A DNA stretch of 64,000 nucleotides, from assembly GCA_027922465.2 (NCBI GenBank), contig BQMF02000029.1, forward strand, positions 1,240,001 through 1,304,000, read 5' to 3'. This document shows, piece after piece, positions 12,331 through 24,575 of the stretch. The stretch comes from Turritopsis dohrnii (Eukaryota; Cnidaria; Hydrozoa; Anthoathecata; Oceaniidae). A program made the translations under genes and the position numbers. Position 1 is the first letter of the stretch. The number at the start of each line of letters is the position of its first letter. A model generated the notes under the pieces. It was given only the letters and a program-made list of their open reading frames with translations, did no database searches and was not told where the DNA came from.

Positions 12331-13552
12331 ACTAAATAATAAAGATTCAGATATAATACTTCCAAACACGGAAACCTCTCGATCTAAGTAACTTCACAAG
12401 GATCCCCCAAAAAACTTTTCAACCATGGTTGTTTTATTGAAAAGGTGTAAATGGGAGCACATCGACATACGTATGTGAACAAGCCATGTTTTTTCTTGTT
12501 TAAACACCTGGACCCCTAGATGCTAAAGTCGTTAAAAAGTGACACAAATAAAAACGCCCATAAAAGTTTCTTTCAAAAAAACATTGACAGCTCAACAAAA
12601 TAACTTGTGACTGCAAGCTAAATCATATAGCTAGGCAGTAAAAGTAATTTTAAAGGATTTCTAATGTTGTATTTTTATATTATATGAATTCATTGACAAA
12701 TGCGAAACAAGAATAAACATTTTCGGACACTTTAATGCGTAAAACATTTACTACTTTTTCCATATATTTCGTAATACTTTTCTCATGTATTTCATTTGAA
12801 CTCGAAACGATAGTCTTATTGTTTGAAAATACACTAATACTTCACCCAAGTATAGATTTCTTATTGATTTTCGGAAAGGCAGTTTTAGCCAATCTAGAGG
12901 GCTAAAAATCCAAAACTTTTCCTAGGCCGTCGGCCCCAACCATGGTAAAAATATTCCCCAACCGTGTCTACGGCACTGTAAAGACGTCCTTTTGGTATCT
13001 TGAAAGACGTCTTGAAGATGTTTTTGTGTTTACTGGGTTTAACGTGTCACTATAGACGACAAGCAGGCGTTTGAAGACCACCTAAAGCAGCTTTGTATTG
13101 TAGACACGTCAAAATCGCAAAGCCATATGATGAATATCTTTAATAGGAGAAAACTAATCCTTAATACTTTCATTGTTCCACAATTCTAACATTGTCCATG
13201 TGGATGTTTTACAAACAAAAATATTTCGAACATGCCCACGTCAGCTATAGAGATAACCTTATTTTTTTAGAAATCATTAGGAAACTCTTTCGTTTGTCTT
13301 TATTTTAATCATGAACTTTCTTACATTTCTATGATACACAGATGACTCATTTGTTGTTTAAAAATAATGAACTCATAAGGTCGAGAAAAAAGTATGTCAG
13401 CAGTTTTCTTGTGAGATAATCTCCACTGGAGAATCAATCATTCTTTTTCAGCGCATTGTTAATAATAAACAGCTTCTCGTGTCAGACCATTTCTCAACTG
13501 TTCTACTTCTACTGACATCAGCACAGTGCAACCCTCATCTCTACATATAATA
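12331..13552. other. nothing recognised
   Basis: No domain, RNA gene or clear repeat was identified. Confidence 0.4.
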
Positions 13553-13848
13553 CCTTATCGAAGTCGGGGAAAATTGACCAATTTTTTTTGTTGGATCACC
13601 AAAATTTTCCCCGACTTTTCTGCACCCGACCAAAAATTTCCCCCGACTTTTTTTTCCCGATGAGGTGTACAATAACTCAGACGTTATTGTAATATCTTGA
13701 TTATTTTCTTCTTATATCAAAACTACTTAGTCAGGGAAAAGTGATAAATTTCAAAATTTATTCGGGGAAAAGTGAGGTGACTAAAATTTTCCCCGAGTAA
13801 AATTTTCCCAGACTAAATTTTTTACCGACTTTTTTTTCCCCGATAAGG
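13553..13848. mobile_element. MITE with TA duplication, CCTTATCG ends
   Basis: Flanked by TA (13551-13552 and 13849-13850). The ends are CCTTATCGAAGTCGGGGAAA and TTTTTTTCCCCGATAAGG. The inside is made of repeated CCCCGACTTTT and GGGGAAAA words, and a partial third terminus (CCCGATGAGGTGTA) lies at about 13656-13670, suggesting a composite or internal duplication. No coding capacity. Confidence 0.8.
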
Positions 13849-16224
13849 TAGTTCATTAACTTTAAACTAAGCATAACCTAAATAATCAACAACATACATT
13901 ATTCAACAATTCAACTTTTAAATTAAGGACTTCAACTCATGCCAAAAAGAATTTAAATAAAGCCCAAGTATACCAGTTTTCAAAATTTATAAAAAAAACT
14001 CTTATCCGGAAACTGTCTGTAGAGATTGTAGGTTTTGTACAAGATATAGGTTTTATTTTAAATTTTGTCTTTTTATTTTACAAATTGACATAAACTGAAG
14101 ACATGTCATTCCAATTAGCTATCCCTTTATTCAATCGATTTTGTTTTGTTTTTCGTTTTTAGTAATTCCAACTTGACGCAGAAGCTTGACTTCACAAAAT
14201 CAAATAGGTAATAGGTATTCTTGTATATCATTTCTTTTTATAGTTGCACGTTCAGTAGAACGGATTTTGGGGCTATTTATGTGAGGGTTTTGTTTCATCT
14301 ATTCCTGCTTATCAAATTTTGAATAATTTTGAATAGCTCTATCATACCATTTTTTTTGTTTACTGTGATAATGGCGTTCTCAAAAACTGTGTGTTCAAAA
14401 CAACGTGCGTTCCCCAGTACAAAAAGAGCAGGAAGTTACTAGTATTACTTGTATTAATAAAAAGCCAATTAAATGAGATAGGTAACAGGATAATTCAGAC
14501 GGAAGTAATCTCTGTCGAATGAATTTTTTCCTCAGATCAAAATCTCCGTCGCTTTCGCTCTACAGTTTTTTTCCTGTTGAGACAAGATTAGAATCACTGA
14601 ATATTTGATAAGTTCGTGTGCACGTTATCTTTATTGTCATGCGTTACAAGAAGCTCATTCGATAACTGTTTTTTTTTTTTTTTTTTTTTTGAGGAATTAA
14701 AAGGCTCAGTGAGGCTAATATATTGAGGCTAATATTATGTAGCCTTACCCTGTGTAATTTGATTTGATAAAACTGTCAGCTTCGTTTCAGTTTATAAAGG
14801 GAAGAAACCCTGGCTTTGAGGTTCGCTTTGTGTCTTTTTTATGACAAAATCACCCACAAAGTACGTGCACACTTTTTTGATAAGTACAATTTCATATTCA
14901 CACAAGTCTCGGATTTTGCCAAAACCTATGAACACAAACTAAGAATAAACTGAGATCCAATCGTGGTATCAAATATTACGAACAAAATATGTCTGAATTT
15001 TCTTGTAAAATAAGAATAATTCAAGATTTCCTGCAGTCCTTAAGACACGATAAAATGGATTTAAAATTTGTTGTCTTTCTTTTTGCAAAGTAATTCGAGT
15101 TGTCTGGACGTAAACAAGAAAAAGAATCGTATGGTAATAGTGTTTTTACATAGATTTAGTAGGGATATATAACGCTGAAATTTGAAACTGTATTTTGAAG
15201 GTTAGGAAGGAAATATGATGAGCCACTCTCAGGTCAAATTTTACTGGTTCTTATTTAAAAAATGTGGGTATGTGTATCTGCTGGTGAAATTTAGAGAAAG
15301 TTTGAAATGTCAAGACCAAATTTTATCGTTCATGGAGGTAGAAAAAATAACTTCAAAAAAAAAATTTTTTTTTTTTGGTCACGGATAGTGCCGGTTCAAA
15401 TTTTCCATTTAAATGCCAAAGTTTAATTCTTTCACAGAACCAAAAAGCGAAACAAAGTTATACTCAGGTCTCTCTACAGCCTTTCATAAGCATGAACACC
15501 TTAAATAAACTACCGTAAGCATATCTTATGATCGGATTATTATAGTCAGTTAGTGATCTTTAAAAAGGCAATTAGGCAAGAGATTGTAATAGGAATTAAA
15601 AGGATGTCATTGCCAACAGATTTGGCAGAGCTTGGAGAATTTTGAATTCCTTGTGTTGATATGATGGATAGTCTTTTCATGTGGATTAGTTAATATTTGT
15701 TACTATCGGTACTGACGGTACGGTCAACGAAAAAGCTTGGAAGACCGAGCTTGAGGTTCGCAAATGAAAAAGAGATCTTTGTTTTTGAATTAAACAATAT
15801 TTTAAATTTGATCAACAGATGTTTTCGAAACTAATTAAACAAACAGAAAAACAAACGTAAACAAAGAGAGAAATGGAGATGGAATGTGTGCTACATCGGT
15901 TAACAAAGCCCTTATGAGTAACGGAGCTGACATTTGCAAAAAAGGGATAAAAAAACAACAAAAACACAAAACTAAATAAGCTAGCGTTTATTTAGCCCGG
16001 TTTCTTTCTTCTATAGCTGTTTTTAATCAAAAGATTCCCAGATATAAGATCTTAACATTATGTCTATTGCCTTACTTCACAAGTGATTTCTCTATTATAG
16101 ATATTAAAATAGTTATTAGGACATAAAAAGTACCTTGTGAATGTCAATCGAAAGTAAGAAATATGGTATACAAGGAAGTTTGCGTTGGTGCCAAATGGAT
16201 TGCCTTATTTGTTTATTTGTTTGA
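13849..16224. other. noncoding, poly-T tract and decayed repeat arms
   Basis: Contains a pure T tract (about 14669-14690), one arm of the palindrome family (near 14805, GAAACCCTGGCTTTGAGGTT) and diverged sequence of the TTCTTATAAA family at about 14985-15275. No gene was seen. Confidence 0.45.
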
Positions 16225-16440
16225 TTCTTCAAAAAAAACCTTGATAGAAAGAATCACCGAAAGTGATGAAGGAAATCTCCCTCTCAAAACATTTCATTCA
16301 TAATGGATAGACTTAAATATTTCGAAAGATGTAAATGTTAATCTTGCACGAAATTTTTTTGAAAGGGAGATTGATTTCCTTATTTATATTCCTAAATATT
16401 TCGAAAGGTGTAAGATTAAAATTTACATCTTTCAAAATTA
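16225..16440. repeat. imperfect inverted repeats
   Basis: GGAAATCTCCCTCTCAAAAC on the left is mirrored by GAAAGGGAGATTGATTTCC on the right, and TTTCGAAAGATGTAAAT is mirrored further right by ATTTACATCTTTCAAAA. Probably a decayed foldback element. Confidence 0.5.
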
Positions 16441-16692
16441 TTTACAAATTTTAGGTGACAATTGGGTTCTTGCTTATTCTCCACCTTAACGTCTTTCTAT
16501 GGTAGATCATTTAAGACAGGAAAACCTGTGATCCATTTGAATCACTGCTCAATGTGTTTTGAAGTTTTGGAATCGATTGTGATTTATATGTTTTTTGCTC
16601 TGACAAATACGAATTAATGCTTTAGCTGTAAAACCAAACGTTAAAAAGATTAATAAAAAACAACTTTGATAGGCTTTTAAACCCGTTATCGA

Positions 16693-17590
16693 CTAAATAT
16701 GGTATTTACATTGACTATACGTATCTCTGGCGTTAAACACAACTATTACTTGCAAGTCAGCAAGTGAACTTGCCAGCGATTCAATGTGCATTATATTACA
16801 ATCATACAAATACCAAAAAAGGTCAGGGTGTACAAGCCTATTGCTGCGGGAATTCCATGTTCTCACAAAATCGTTCAGTTCTGTTTGTACGATGGGAAAG
16901 AACACAAACAACAAGCATTCTACATGGGTATCTAAATCTGATCTGAACAGATGTCTTCGCTCCATATCTGAAAAAAAAACGATCCACCAGTTGGTCTTAT
17001 ATATTAAACACGTGACCACTTTGCTTCGATTCGCTGGTTTCGATTGTGCAAAGATGGAACTGTTTTGATCATTCGTAGAGAAAACCTGTTAGTTCTCACA
17101 TTATATATTCCCTCTTTCCTTGTCCATTCGCAATACTGTGGGTGCCATCTTGCATTTTTTTCACGCGCTGCAAATAATAGCCAGCAATGATTAAAGGGTC
17201 GTTGCTGATAGAAGCTACCATGAGCAGCCACAGTACTTTCCTGCTGAAACCGTCCACACAGCCATGAATGCAGAAACCTCATTCTTTGAGTTTATCATTC
17301 CTATCAGAGATATGTAAAAAAAAACCTCTTTATTTACATATCTTTGTTCCCATCCATGTGGTAAGTGTAACAAAGCCTATTAGCAGAGTAAATTCGACGG
17401 TTTATGACACGGCTTTCTTACATCTTCCTTTGAAATATTCATATCATACTTTGTGCTTAAAATTTCTGTCATCTAGGGATAACCCACTCATGATGGAGAG
17501 AGATTGTTTTCAATGGCATTCTTTAGTGTTTGATCATTCACATTTCGATCAAGTCCTTCTTCCTTTAATATTCTCGTCAGCTTAGAACTA
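16693..17590 (-). pseudogene. integrase-like (DDE) transposase remnant
   Basis: Minus-strand frames between stops and shifts show, in order, YTYHMDGNKD (near 17350), GFCIHGCVDGFSRKVLWLL (about 17280-17220), NDPLIIAGYYLQRV, NQRIEAKWSRV (about 17035), TNWWIVFFSDM (about 16995-16965), HVECLLFVFFPIVQTELN and VRTWNS. This order (WHIDG, HGCxDGxSR, NQRIEAWW, TDWWIxFFKDL, HxECLxFxFM, LNxVxxxWN) is that of the repeated integrase-core family common in cnidarian and fish genomes, which I believe belongs to IS3EU-type DNA transposons; the class assignment is from memory. At least two frameshifts make it dead. Confidence 0.68.
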
Positions 17591-18311
17591 CTGACAAAGT
17601 AAGTGTGATGAAGACATATTATATATATCTCGTATTTCTACACTTTAGTTTTGGGCGTTCCCACAAGTTCTATAACGCTAAACTGTGTTGACTACGGCAA
17701 GAAGACGTCCGTAATTACAACTTGTTGATGTTTGAAAAAATGCAACATTTATAGGACTAGATTGCAGGTTTTCACAGATCGGTACATCCAATGAAAGTAC
17801 CTGAAGCTAAATTTGGTTGAATGCATATTAACGTCGGCTTGCGAGTTATGGTGCCTGTTTCAACGCAATTTATCTTAACTTGTAAATAATGATCCACATC
17901 AGCCACGGTAGCACAGAGAACTGGATCAGGATTGAGCAGCTAGACTAAATACTAGAGTAATTTGAAAATTGGCACAATATATAAACGACGATGAAATAAA
18001 TGCATTCATGTCTCTGACAACAACAGCAGATCCCTAAATACACTTTCAAAAAAATCTCTTTACACATCCGTTTGTCTAGAAGTTATTAAGCTTTAAGGTA
18101 GGGACACAAAGATGGACAATCGTCTAAATTCTTTAAAGAAACTTAAAAGTACCACTCCAAAATGATAACAAGTAGATTAGAATCGCCGATCGATCTCCTG
18201 GTTGCTGGTTGTTGCAAGATTAAGTGGCAGTGGCTCTGTAATTGATGGAAGAAGTGGCGACACCGCCATTTGATTAGCCAATAAATCGATTCTTCTAAAA
18301 TAAAGTAAATA
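17591..18311. other. nothing recognised
   Basis: No gene or repeat was identified. It may belong to the transposon whose integrase remnant lies just to the left. Confidence 0.35.
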
Positions 18312-18771
18312 CAGTAGAATCCCGATAACTCGAACATTCGATAACCAAAATTCATGTCCCTTGGAGCAATATTCCCCCGATAACTCGAACTTGGGATTGA
18401 GATTTTCAATTACTGCTGTACTTTTCTTTCAATTTAACATATTCAACTGTTCTTTTAAAATGAATTATAAAGTTCTTTTCTTCGGTGCATTTCAATACGA
18501 CAAGGGACACCATCGCCATTGTTAAATCTTTTTCCAGTTACTTTAGCAGTACAATTCACTTGATTATGACTTCGTAAATAATAGGATGTATGTAGTTACG
18601 GTTTTCATGTGAAAAAAAAGAAACAATCGCTTAATATGGAACTCGAACTCGAACTATTTCTTTTTTCTGCAAAAGTTCGAGTTATCGAATGTTCGAGTTA
18701 TTGGGGCATTCGATAACTCGAACTATTTTCTCGGTCCCGTGGGGGTTCAAGTTATCATCGGGATTCTACTG
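18312..18771. mobile_element. Tigger/pogo-type non-autonomous element
   Basis: Left terminus CAGTAGAATCCCGATAACTC and right terminus ATCATCGGGATTCTACTG. Repeated CGATAACTCGAAC words lie inside each arm, as in the well-known Tigger ends of the Tc1/mariner superfamily. The left flank is TA; on the right TA follows after two extra bases (CATA). No transposase reading frame. Confidence 0.85.
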
Positions 18772-19419
18772 CATAGTTTACTTAGTGCATTTTACAAAAT
18801 CTGCATTTATATCAAATTCTTGGTAAGACAATAAAGACCTACTGATTTAATCGTTCTTCCATCTCTTTAAGCAACGTTTTCACCTATGAGACTCGTATCA
18901 TTCTGTATAAAAAAATGAGAAGTAAAAACATATGAATTTAAGATCCATATAGGTAATCTTTTCTCGTCACTATGATTATTAATTATTATTAACGAATATT
19001 TACAATGACAAATACATGATGATTGTTTCAAAGGTCTCACAATCTTTTTGCACCAAGACCTCTCGAATCCAGCGATAGTCTGTGATGTCTGCTGTTTTAA
19101 CATTATTAATTAAAAAAAATATCGCTAGTGCAATATCGGTTTTGTTTTTAGAAAGGCTGAGTTAACCTTTTCTACCTTGCATACTATTTTAGAACTGTCC
19201 AAGTCAGAAGTGAGTAGTGCTGGATCTATAAATAAAATAACTTTTTATCAATGGGAGGCCAATCAGGGAAAATATTATGGGAAAAATGCTACGAACCCTG
19301 TTACACTTATATTTTTGCAACATTCGAAAATTATCCTCTTGAGAAAAGATACGTACGTTCTATTTTTTTAGAATCTTTTTGATTCGTATTTCCACTGTCT
19401 TTTTTTTTTGTGGAATTCT

Positions 19420-19684
19420 AAAGCTAGCCGCATTCTGGACCAACGTGTTGGCCAACATCGCTCAACAACATGTTGGTCTCGTTGGCGAAGAAAAAAATAT
19501 GCTAAAAATGTTGACCAACATTTTTGAGAACTTTTCATGTTGGTTGAGATTGAGAGAGGCACTATCATGTTGGTCTTGACTCCACGAGCTTTTAGCACTG
19601 AATTATCGACTTTTTATCGTTCGAAAAAAGTGGTATTAGCATTCTGCGCCAATATGTTGGTCCAGAATAATGCGGGTAGCTTTA
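19420..19684. mobile_element. ~265-bp MITE with CCAACATGTTGG-type internal repeats
   Basis: Ends are AAAGCTAGCCGCATTCTGGA and, inverted on the right, CCAGAATAATGCGGGTAGCTTT. The inside carries many copies of TGTTGGCCAACA / CAACATGTTGG, the palindromic word also filling the ends of the two Harbinger elements at 20453 and 27686. Probably a non-autonomous Harbinger relative; the target duplication is ambiguous. Confidence 0.7.
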
Positions 19685-20079
19685 AAACGATCCGAATCAA
19701 TTATTTTGCAATGCATGCAACAAAACAAAAAACAATTAAATCAATTTCACTTACCTATCGACGTCCTCTCGTCGTCGGATCCTCAAAACTTTTACACGTT
19801 AGAGTACTTTTCTTTTGCCCCATCCGATGTTTGATATTGTTCCCGCTTTGATCTCAACACCTGCTGGCCTCAGTGATCATTCCACTGAGCCAGAGGGAAT
19901 CGAATGTATGTGTTTTATTTAACCACACGATGATATCTACAATTCGATAGTCAGCCACTTTTTATGAAAATATTAAAAGAATCAAAATTTAAGTCAACAA
20001 CACAACTGAGTCGCAACCGAACCAAATAGCAAGTCGCCTCAAGATTCGAACGAGATCTGAAAACTACCCGTCAAAAAGT

Positions 20080-20290
20080 TCGCGCCAAAAAGTTCTTAAA
20101 ACTACGGTTGACCGAAAAACAACGCTCAGAATATTCTAGAAATTCTTAATAAAAACCACAGTGAGCCTAGCACACACTTTTTAAAATAAGAATTACATCA
20201 TAAACTGACTTAAGCCTTATGATTCTTAATAATTCTTCAAATGTGAGCCTGAAGTATTTTTAGGGAAATTAAGCTCACAACAAACGCAAA
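20080..20290. repeat. decayed repeat of the TTCTTATAA family
   Basis: Contains ATTCTAGAAATTCTTAATAA, CACACTTTTTAAAATAAGAA and TTCTTCAAATGTGAGCCTGA, like the better preserved element at 63278-63709. Boundaries unclear. Confidence 0.4.
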
Positions 20291-20754
20291 CAGACGTGAG
20301 TCTATTAGCGCGGAAAAACCTCCTTAAAACATTTTTTCCAGGTCCTGCACGGCATTTCCCCCTGAAGTTTACCTTTATAAAGCGGACTCCGAAAGATTTT
20401 GACAAGAATAGCAAAATTTTTTTTTTTTATCACTTTCTACAATAAAATGTAAAGGCGGCCGCAAATCGAGCAACATTTCGGTCAACATTGTTGACCAACA
20501 TTTGTTGACCAACAATGTTGTCTCGATTTGCTATAGCTGACAACATGTTGGCGGAGGGAAAAAAACATCAAAAATGTTGGCCAACATTTGTTAATTTTTT
20601 TATAAATGTTGACCAACATTTTGGGTTAATTCTGCATGTTGTCGCGTGTTGCTACGATTTGCCATAGCTGACAACATTGTTGGCCAATATTTTGGCAACA
20701 TTTCATAATTTCGAACGTTTTTTTGAATTACATTAATGACTTTTCGAAAGTTCT

Positions 20755-23712
20755 TGTAAGTAAGTAAGTAAGTAAGTAAGGGGTTTATTTCCAGTTTATC
20801 CTTTTTACAAGGCTCTTCATCTAGAAATGTGGATGAACTGTGATAGTGCGTTGACGTAAATATAAAAGACAAATTAGATAAAATCAATATAAATTAATAT
20901 AAAACGCTGCAACGTGCCAGCGCTCTGTCAAACAGGAAGCTTCTTGTCGTTTTTGCAAAGTCACCAAAGTTTGTACTTTTCCTACAACTGATCGGTAAAT
21001 CATTAAAAACTTTGCACGATTCGGAGTTAAAAGATTTCTCTGCCCGATGATTTTCTATCTGGTATTTGCGTGATTCGCAAGCTCTCAAGGATCGCTGTTG
21101 AGTACTGAAAGTGTTTTTCAGATACTTTGGCCAGGTTTCATCGTACAGAGATTTGAAAGTTGCTTTCGCAATGCTGAGGGAAATCTCTTCTTTCACAGGA
21201 AGCCACGATAGGTTCAGAACGTCATCCACGCGACAGTATTTGTTGCTGACGAAACTTGCAGCGGAATTTTGTAATTTCTGTAAACGATTAGTTAGGTAAT
21301 CAGGTAGATCTGAGAGAACTGCATTTGCGTATTTAATTCTTGACAGGATTAGAATTGATGCTAAGCTTTTTCGTAGTTGGTAAGGAGTTAGTCGTTTGAT
21401 GGATCGGAGTGATTTCAATGTGCTGTAACCCGATGAAATTATATTTTGAACGTGCAGTTTCCAGCTAAGGTCTTCTTGGAAAGTTACTCCCAGTAACTTT
21501 GTGTGATGGATACGCTCTAGATGACGTCCATTAATATGCACTGGTAAAATCTTTTCTTGTAACTTGTGTTTGGCATTCATTTGTGGTGTTGAGAAGAGCA
21601 TGGTTTTGGTTTTATCAGCGATGAAAATCAGGTTATTTTCGTTGGACCAATTTGATAGGTTATCGAGATCGTTAATGATGAGTTTTGAGCAGGTTGCGGT
21701 GTCATTTGGCTTACAATGTCGATAGAGGTTCGTGTCGTCGGCGTATTGTAAACAAGTTGCAGTTGTATTAGTCGACATATCGGTGACGTAGAGGTTGAAC
21801 AAAGTGGGTCCAAGGATACTTCCTTGCGGTACACCAAACGTTACTTCCGTCTACTTCGAGATTTTATCATCGATCTGGACGAATTGCATTCTACCAGTCA
21901 AATAACTGTGTAGCAGGCGGATTACAGAGTTAGAGAAATTTAGATCGCTTATTTTTTGTAAAATTATTCCATAGTGGACGGTATCGAAGGCTTTTGAATA
22001 ATCTGCTAAGACTGCGATGGTGATTTCTCCTTTTGTCATTGCTTTCCTGATGTCATCTTTCATTTTCAGGAGAAGAGTAGCGGTCGAGTGTCCTTTACGA
22101 AAACCTGATTGTGTGCATTGGTAGAGATGTTTTTCTTCAATGTAGGCGCATACCTGGCGTAGGACAACTTTCTCAAAAATTTTTGATAAAATTGGTAGCA
22201 CAGATATGGGGCGATAATCTACTGGCTTGGTTGGGTTTTCGACTTTAGGTATAGGGCAGATTCGATTTATTTTCCAGAGACTAGGCCAGACGGATTTGGA
22301 AATGCAAATGTTTATGATATGTGCAAGTGGAGAAGAAATGTATTCAGCGACCGGTTTGATGAAAATGACAGGAATGTGGTCGAAGCCTGTTGAACAATCG
22401 TTTCTGAGCTCCTTTATTGCAGCCTCTACATCGCTTGGACTAATGTGTTTCAGTTGGAAATGCGAGGGTTTGTCTGGTGCTTGAAATCGGGAGCTTGTAT
22501 CATGAGGATCGCTTCTATTCACGGGCGAGATTTTCGAAGCAAGTGAACTGTAGTGGTTGTTTAAAGTGTCAGGATTGGCGCTGATCTTCTTTGGGTTGGG
22601 ATTTAAGATGCGATGGATTGTTCTCCATATATTCTTTGGCCTTTTTGATGAGAGAGCTTTTTTGTAGAAGGATGTCTTTGCTTGTTTGATAGTTGATTTA
22701 AGCTTGTTTCTTACAGCCCTAAAAGCAACCCAGTCTTCGGTTGTTTGAGTTTGGTGTGCTTTGTATCGTAGGATATTTCTTTCTTTCTGGAGTTCCGAGA
22801 TATTAAGATCTGCCATCCAAGGTGCTGGTGGTCGTGTGATTTTAGTTCGTTTCAAGGGTGCGAACTCATTGATACAGCCAGTAATAAGTTGATTAAGCGT
22901 TTCAACTTGGTCGTCAGGTTCGTCAAAAGCGAAAATTATACTGAAAGGAATGTTACTAACAGCTGAGATGTACTTTTGATGGTCGTAGCTTTTCATATTT
23001 CGTATCAATTTGTAGCGAGGCTCATACTTTTGTTTCTTTACGTTTGCAATTATGTATGCGCAATCATGATCGCTAATCTCGTCGGCAGGAATTATATCCT
23101 GGTGCATTACTTTGGATGGAATATTCGTGGTAATATGATCGATCAATGATTTACCTTCTCGAGTTGGTGATTTTATGTGCTGAGTGAGATCAAAGGAGCG
23201 GAGAATATCTCTGTAATTGATACATGATTGTTTTGAGTTGTCTAATAAGTCAATGTTAAAGTCCCCAGTGATGCAAATTATTTGATCCAATTTAGCGTGT
23301 ACTTGGGAGAGAACACAGTCAAACTTTTCAAGCCATGCGATCTTTTCAGCTTCTACTGAGCTTGGTTGATATGCGACAGCAAGAAGCATCGAGGAGTTTT
23401 TATTTCTTCCTAATATTTCTATCCATAGGTGTTCGAGACTTTCATCTAGTTTGTTAATATCGGTACGAATTTTGTATGAAATAGTTTCTTTAATGTACGC
23501 GGCAACACCACCTCCTTTTTTGTCCGTTCTGTTGCGGAAAGCAAAATTGAACCCAGGTATCTGTACTAAATTCGTCATCCGGGGATTGTCTTTTAACCAG
23601 GTTTCAGAAATTGTTATGATGTCAAAGTCGTATGTATAAAGGAAGTTAGTGAACTCAGAATATTTATGGTTTACGCGGGGAAGGATTGAAAACAACCACA
23701 ATAAAATAAATT
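20755..23712 (-). mobile_element. CR1/Jockey-type LINE, 5'-truncated, nested in Harbinger
   Basis: Minus-strand non-LTR element. Its 3' end is the (TTAC)n microsatellite tail seen on the plus strand as (GTAA)n at about 20755-20780. Its 5' end stops near 23712, just at the start of the apurinic endonuclease domain, so the first ORF and the extreme N-terminus are lost, as in ordinary incomplete reverse transcription. The right junction falls a few bases before the first MADF codons of the host Harbinger element. Confidence 0.85.
20894..23701 (-). pseudogene. LINE endonuclease-reverse transcriptase, single stop
   Basis: One reading frame of about 936 codons. The endonuclease shows ITISETWL, ITGDFNIDLL and EISDHDCAYI. 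The reverse transcriptase shows VDYRPISVLPILSKIFEKV, SGFRKGHSTATLLLK, LADYSKAFDTV (motif A), FGVPQGSILGPTLFNLY and LQYADDTNLY (catalytic YADD), then LLGVTFQEDLSW. The only break is an in-frame TAG at 21851-21853, between the motif A region and GVPQG; the frame is the same on both sides. The encoded protein nicks target DNA and copies its own RNA. With one stop and a missing 5' end it is a recent but dead copy. The frame enters from a 5' truncation, so no true start codon is present. Confidence 0.88.
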
Positions 23713-23716
23713 TAAA

Positions 23717-24370
23717 TGGGATGACGACCTTGTAGAAAGATTACTTGACCTGTATGAAGAAAGGCCTTGTCTTTGGGATGTTTCCGACAAAACTTATTCG
23801 AAGAAGGGTATTAAGTGAAATAAAAGAAAATTTAAATCTTGATTTGACTATCACCCAGGCGAAATGGAAGTCTCTTAGGGCCCAATACGGGAGAGGGGTG
23901 GCAAAGGAAAACAAGACCAAGAGTGGTCAAAGTGTACAGAAGAATTATATCATAGTTCTTGGACATTTATGCATGAGCTGAGATTTGTTGATACAGTAAG
24001 GAAGGCCTCAAAGAGTTCGAGTACTTTAAAGCTCACCTCAGATACTTCAATATGACAAAATCAGTGACAAGGAAACCGATGAGCTTGATGACTCCCTGGC
24101 AGAGGGCTCGGAGGCACCAAGTATTTCAAAACACCTAAAAAGAAAACGAGTAAGTCAAAATGAACAAAAACATTAAAAAGTACATCGATGTTTTGGACAA
24201 ACCAAGTCCAAAACAACTTTTAATTGATGACCCGTTTGCCCTTTACATTTCAAACCAACTAAAAGGGCTAGAGAACCGCTGACGTCTTATTGCAGAAAAA
24301 CATCATTTTGAATTAAAAATGCAAGAGCTTGGATCCAGTGTTGGCTTCTCTAACCACCTTTTGAATTAGT
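23717..24370 (+). pseudogene. MADF-BESS protein of the Harbinger element, frameshifted
   Basis: Reads WDDDLVERLLDLYEERPCLW then DVSDKTYSKKGIK, a stop and frameshift near 23815, then EIKENLNLDLTITQAKWKSL RAQYGR: a MADF (Myb/SANT-like DNA-binding) domain of about 85 residues. A second shift follows, then FMHELRFVDTV. Near 24225-24290 DPFALYISNQLKGLENR fits a BESS motif. In PIF/Harbinger transposons this accessory protein binds the ends and escorts the nuclease to the nucleus. Several frameshifts and stops make it a pseudogene. Confidence 0.75.
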
Positions 24371-24575
24371 CATAGTCCATCCTCATCATTTTAAGATAAG
24401 TTTTGGTGTCCCCGAGCATTACCTCTTGAACAAGGTTAGCAGAAAGTCCGTCCTTCTCTCTCCCCTTCATCCATTGTCTTGTAGCACCTCGTTTTCTTTT
24501 TTCATTATCATCATCCAAGGTTATTGCTAGTAAAATAAAGGCTGACAGCTCCCTTCTCCGCCATTTTGTTGTAGA
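24360..24575 (-). pseudogene. HARBI1-type nuclease, N-terminal fragment
   Basis: On the minus strand: RRELSAFILLAITLDDDNEK, then RGATRQWMKGREKDGLSANL, VQEVMLGDTKTYLKMMRMDY and a stop. The pattern (R..W....RE..G....L..E....D...Y...MRM....F) is the N-terminus of HARBI1/Harbinger transposases. The DDE catalytic part should follow at lower coordinates but is absent; the MADF remnant occupies that space. Confidence 0.65.
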
